Of a stretch of DNA of 64,000 nucleotides, positions 63,808 to 64,000 are shown piece by piece. Each line of letters opens with the position of its first letter. Positions within the stretch are counted from its first letter, which is position 1. Source of the stretch: Luteibacter yeojuensis (GTDB lineage Bacteria > Pseudomonadota > Gammaproteobacteria > Xanthomonadales > Rhodanobacteraceae); the NCBI RefSeq assembly GCF_011742875.1, contig NZ_JAAQTL010000001.1, positions 2,976,001 through 3,040,000 of the forward strand, read 5' to 3'. The notes beneath the pieces were generated by a model. It worked only from the letters and a program-made list of their open reading frames with translations, was not told the DNA's origin and made no database searches. The translations under genes and the position numbers were made by a program.

Positions 63808-64000
63808 CTAGTCGCCGGTCTCGAACGCCGCCGCCACATGATCGACGAAGGCCCGCACCTTAGCCGAATACCGCCGTTCCTGCGGACTCACCATGTGGAT
63901 GGGCGATGGGATCGACCAATCCGGCATGAGCCGGACGACTTCGCCCCGCGCGATCTCGTCGTCGAACAGCCAGGTGGGCGTGTAGCACACACCCATGCCT
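63808..64000 (-). CDS. LysR-family regulator, C-terminal end (5' part outside window)
   Basis: The open frame runs off the window. The visible 64 residues (GMGVCYTPTWLFDDEIARGE, PDWSIPSPIHMVSPQERRYS, KVRAFVDHVAAAF in parts) are the end of a LysR substrate-binding domain. Its helix-turn-helix and start are not seen. It is transcribed in the same direction as the RiPP operon and ends 130 bases before it. Confidence 0.85.
   Translation of the reverse strand, partial: GMGVCYTPTWLFDDEIARGEVVRLMPDWSIPSPIHMVSPQERRYSAKVRAFVDHVAAAFETGD

Noticed and set aside
1..64000. CRISPR arrays, tRNA, rRNA, insertion sequences
   Set aside because: No regularly spaced direct repeats, cloverleaf-type sequences or transposase frames were seen; the 'holin' gene at 4975 is a chromosomal YqjE-type protein, not phage.

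Overview
The window is GC-rich, densely coded DNA. Its gene content (PhhA next to an Lrp regulator, TonB receptors, a CRP/Clp-type box, many short mirrored 'GAGCCGCTATAGCGGCGAG' repeats) suggests a xanthomonad of the Rhodanobacteraceae (Luteibacter/Dyella type). That placement is inference from content; there is no rRNA or marker gene here. No tRNA, rRNA, CRISPR array, insertion sequence or prophage is visible.

Layout. 1-3463: end of an RND drug-efflux operon with its outer-membrane lipoprotein and a short-chain dehydrogenase. 3493-6096: envelope and stress-type membrane proteins (AI-2E family, holin-like YqjE, DUF883, DUF1328). 6212-9785: PEBP protein, sorbosone-type dehydrogenase, YheT hydrolase and PlsC acyltransferase. 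9882-11710: Lrp regulator divergent from phenylalanine hydroxylase. 11830-11965: a strong candidate small RNA with C-rich loops. 12004-20292: SGNH hydrolase, RES/Xre toxin-antitoxin, DUF885 peptidase-like protein, WYL regulator, GST, fructose-bisphosphatase, patatin lipoprotein and TetR. 20464-29003: GH43, Fur-box TonB receptor, two surface-glycan transferases, nitronate monooxygenase and a Tat-exported BBE-type flavoprotein. 29086-32875: PaoABC-type periplasmic aldehyde oxidoreductase. 33080-36650: small oxidoreductase and hydrolase genes beside a CGNR regulator with overlapping divergent promoters. 36744-43213: a 1646-residue trimeric autotransporter adhesin, its TpgA-like partner, and a long leader with a CRP-type site. 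43214-49959: TSUP permease, TonB-C lipoprotein, NTF2 protein, TolC and two MacB-type permeases. 50125-50565: SRPBCC protein.

The most interesting region is 50660-63678, about 13 kb on the minus strand. Eleven of its twelve genes have unusually tight junctions or sit next to the precursor, and it looks like an undescribed RiPP (ribosomally made, modified peptide) system. From promoter to end it holds: an unknown 164-aa protein, a JmjC/RoxA-like oxygenase, an HlyD adaptor, a MacB-type ATPase and permease, a DsbA-like CNYC oxidoreductase, a 63-aa precursor with a GG leader and a Trp/Cys core, a radical SAM/SPASM maturase, an HExxH peptide-modifying enzyme, a small membrane protein, a C39 peptidase ABC exporter, and a secreted beta-propeller. 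The parts suggest a path: transcription from a TTGACA/17/TGTCAT promoter, radical and oxygenase modification of the core, leader cleavage at GG during export, disulfide formation in the periplasm, and a second transporter for release or self-protection. The window ends inside a LysR gene.

Genes were called on translation, start context, overlap with neighbours and recognisable motifs. Where two starts are possible this is stated.
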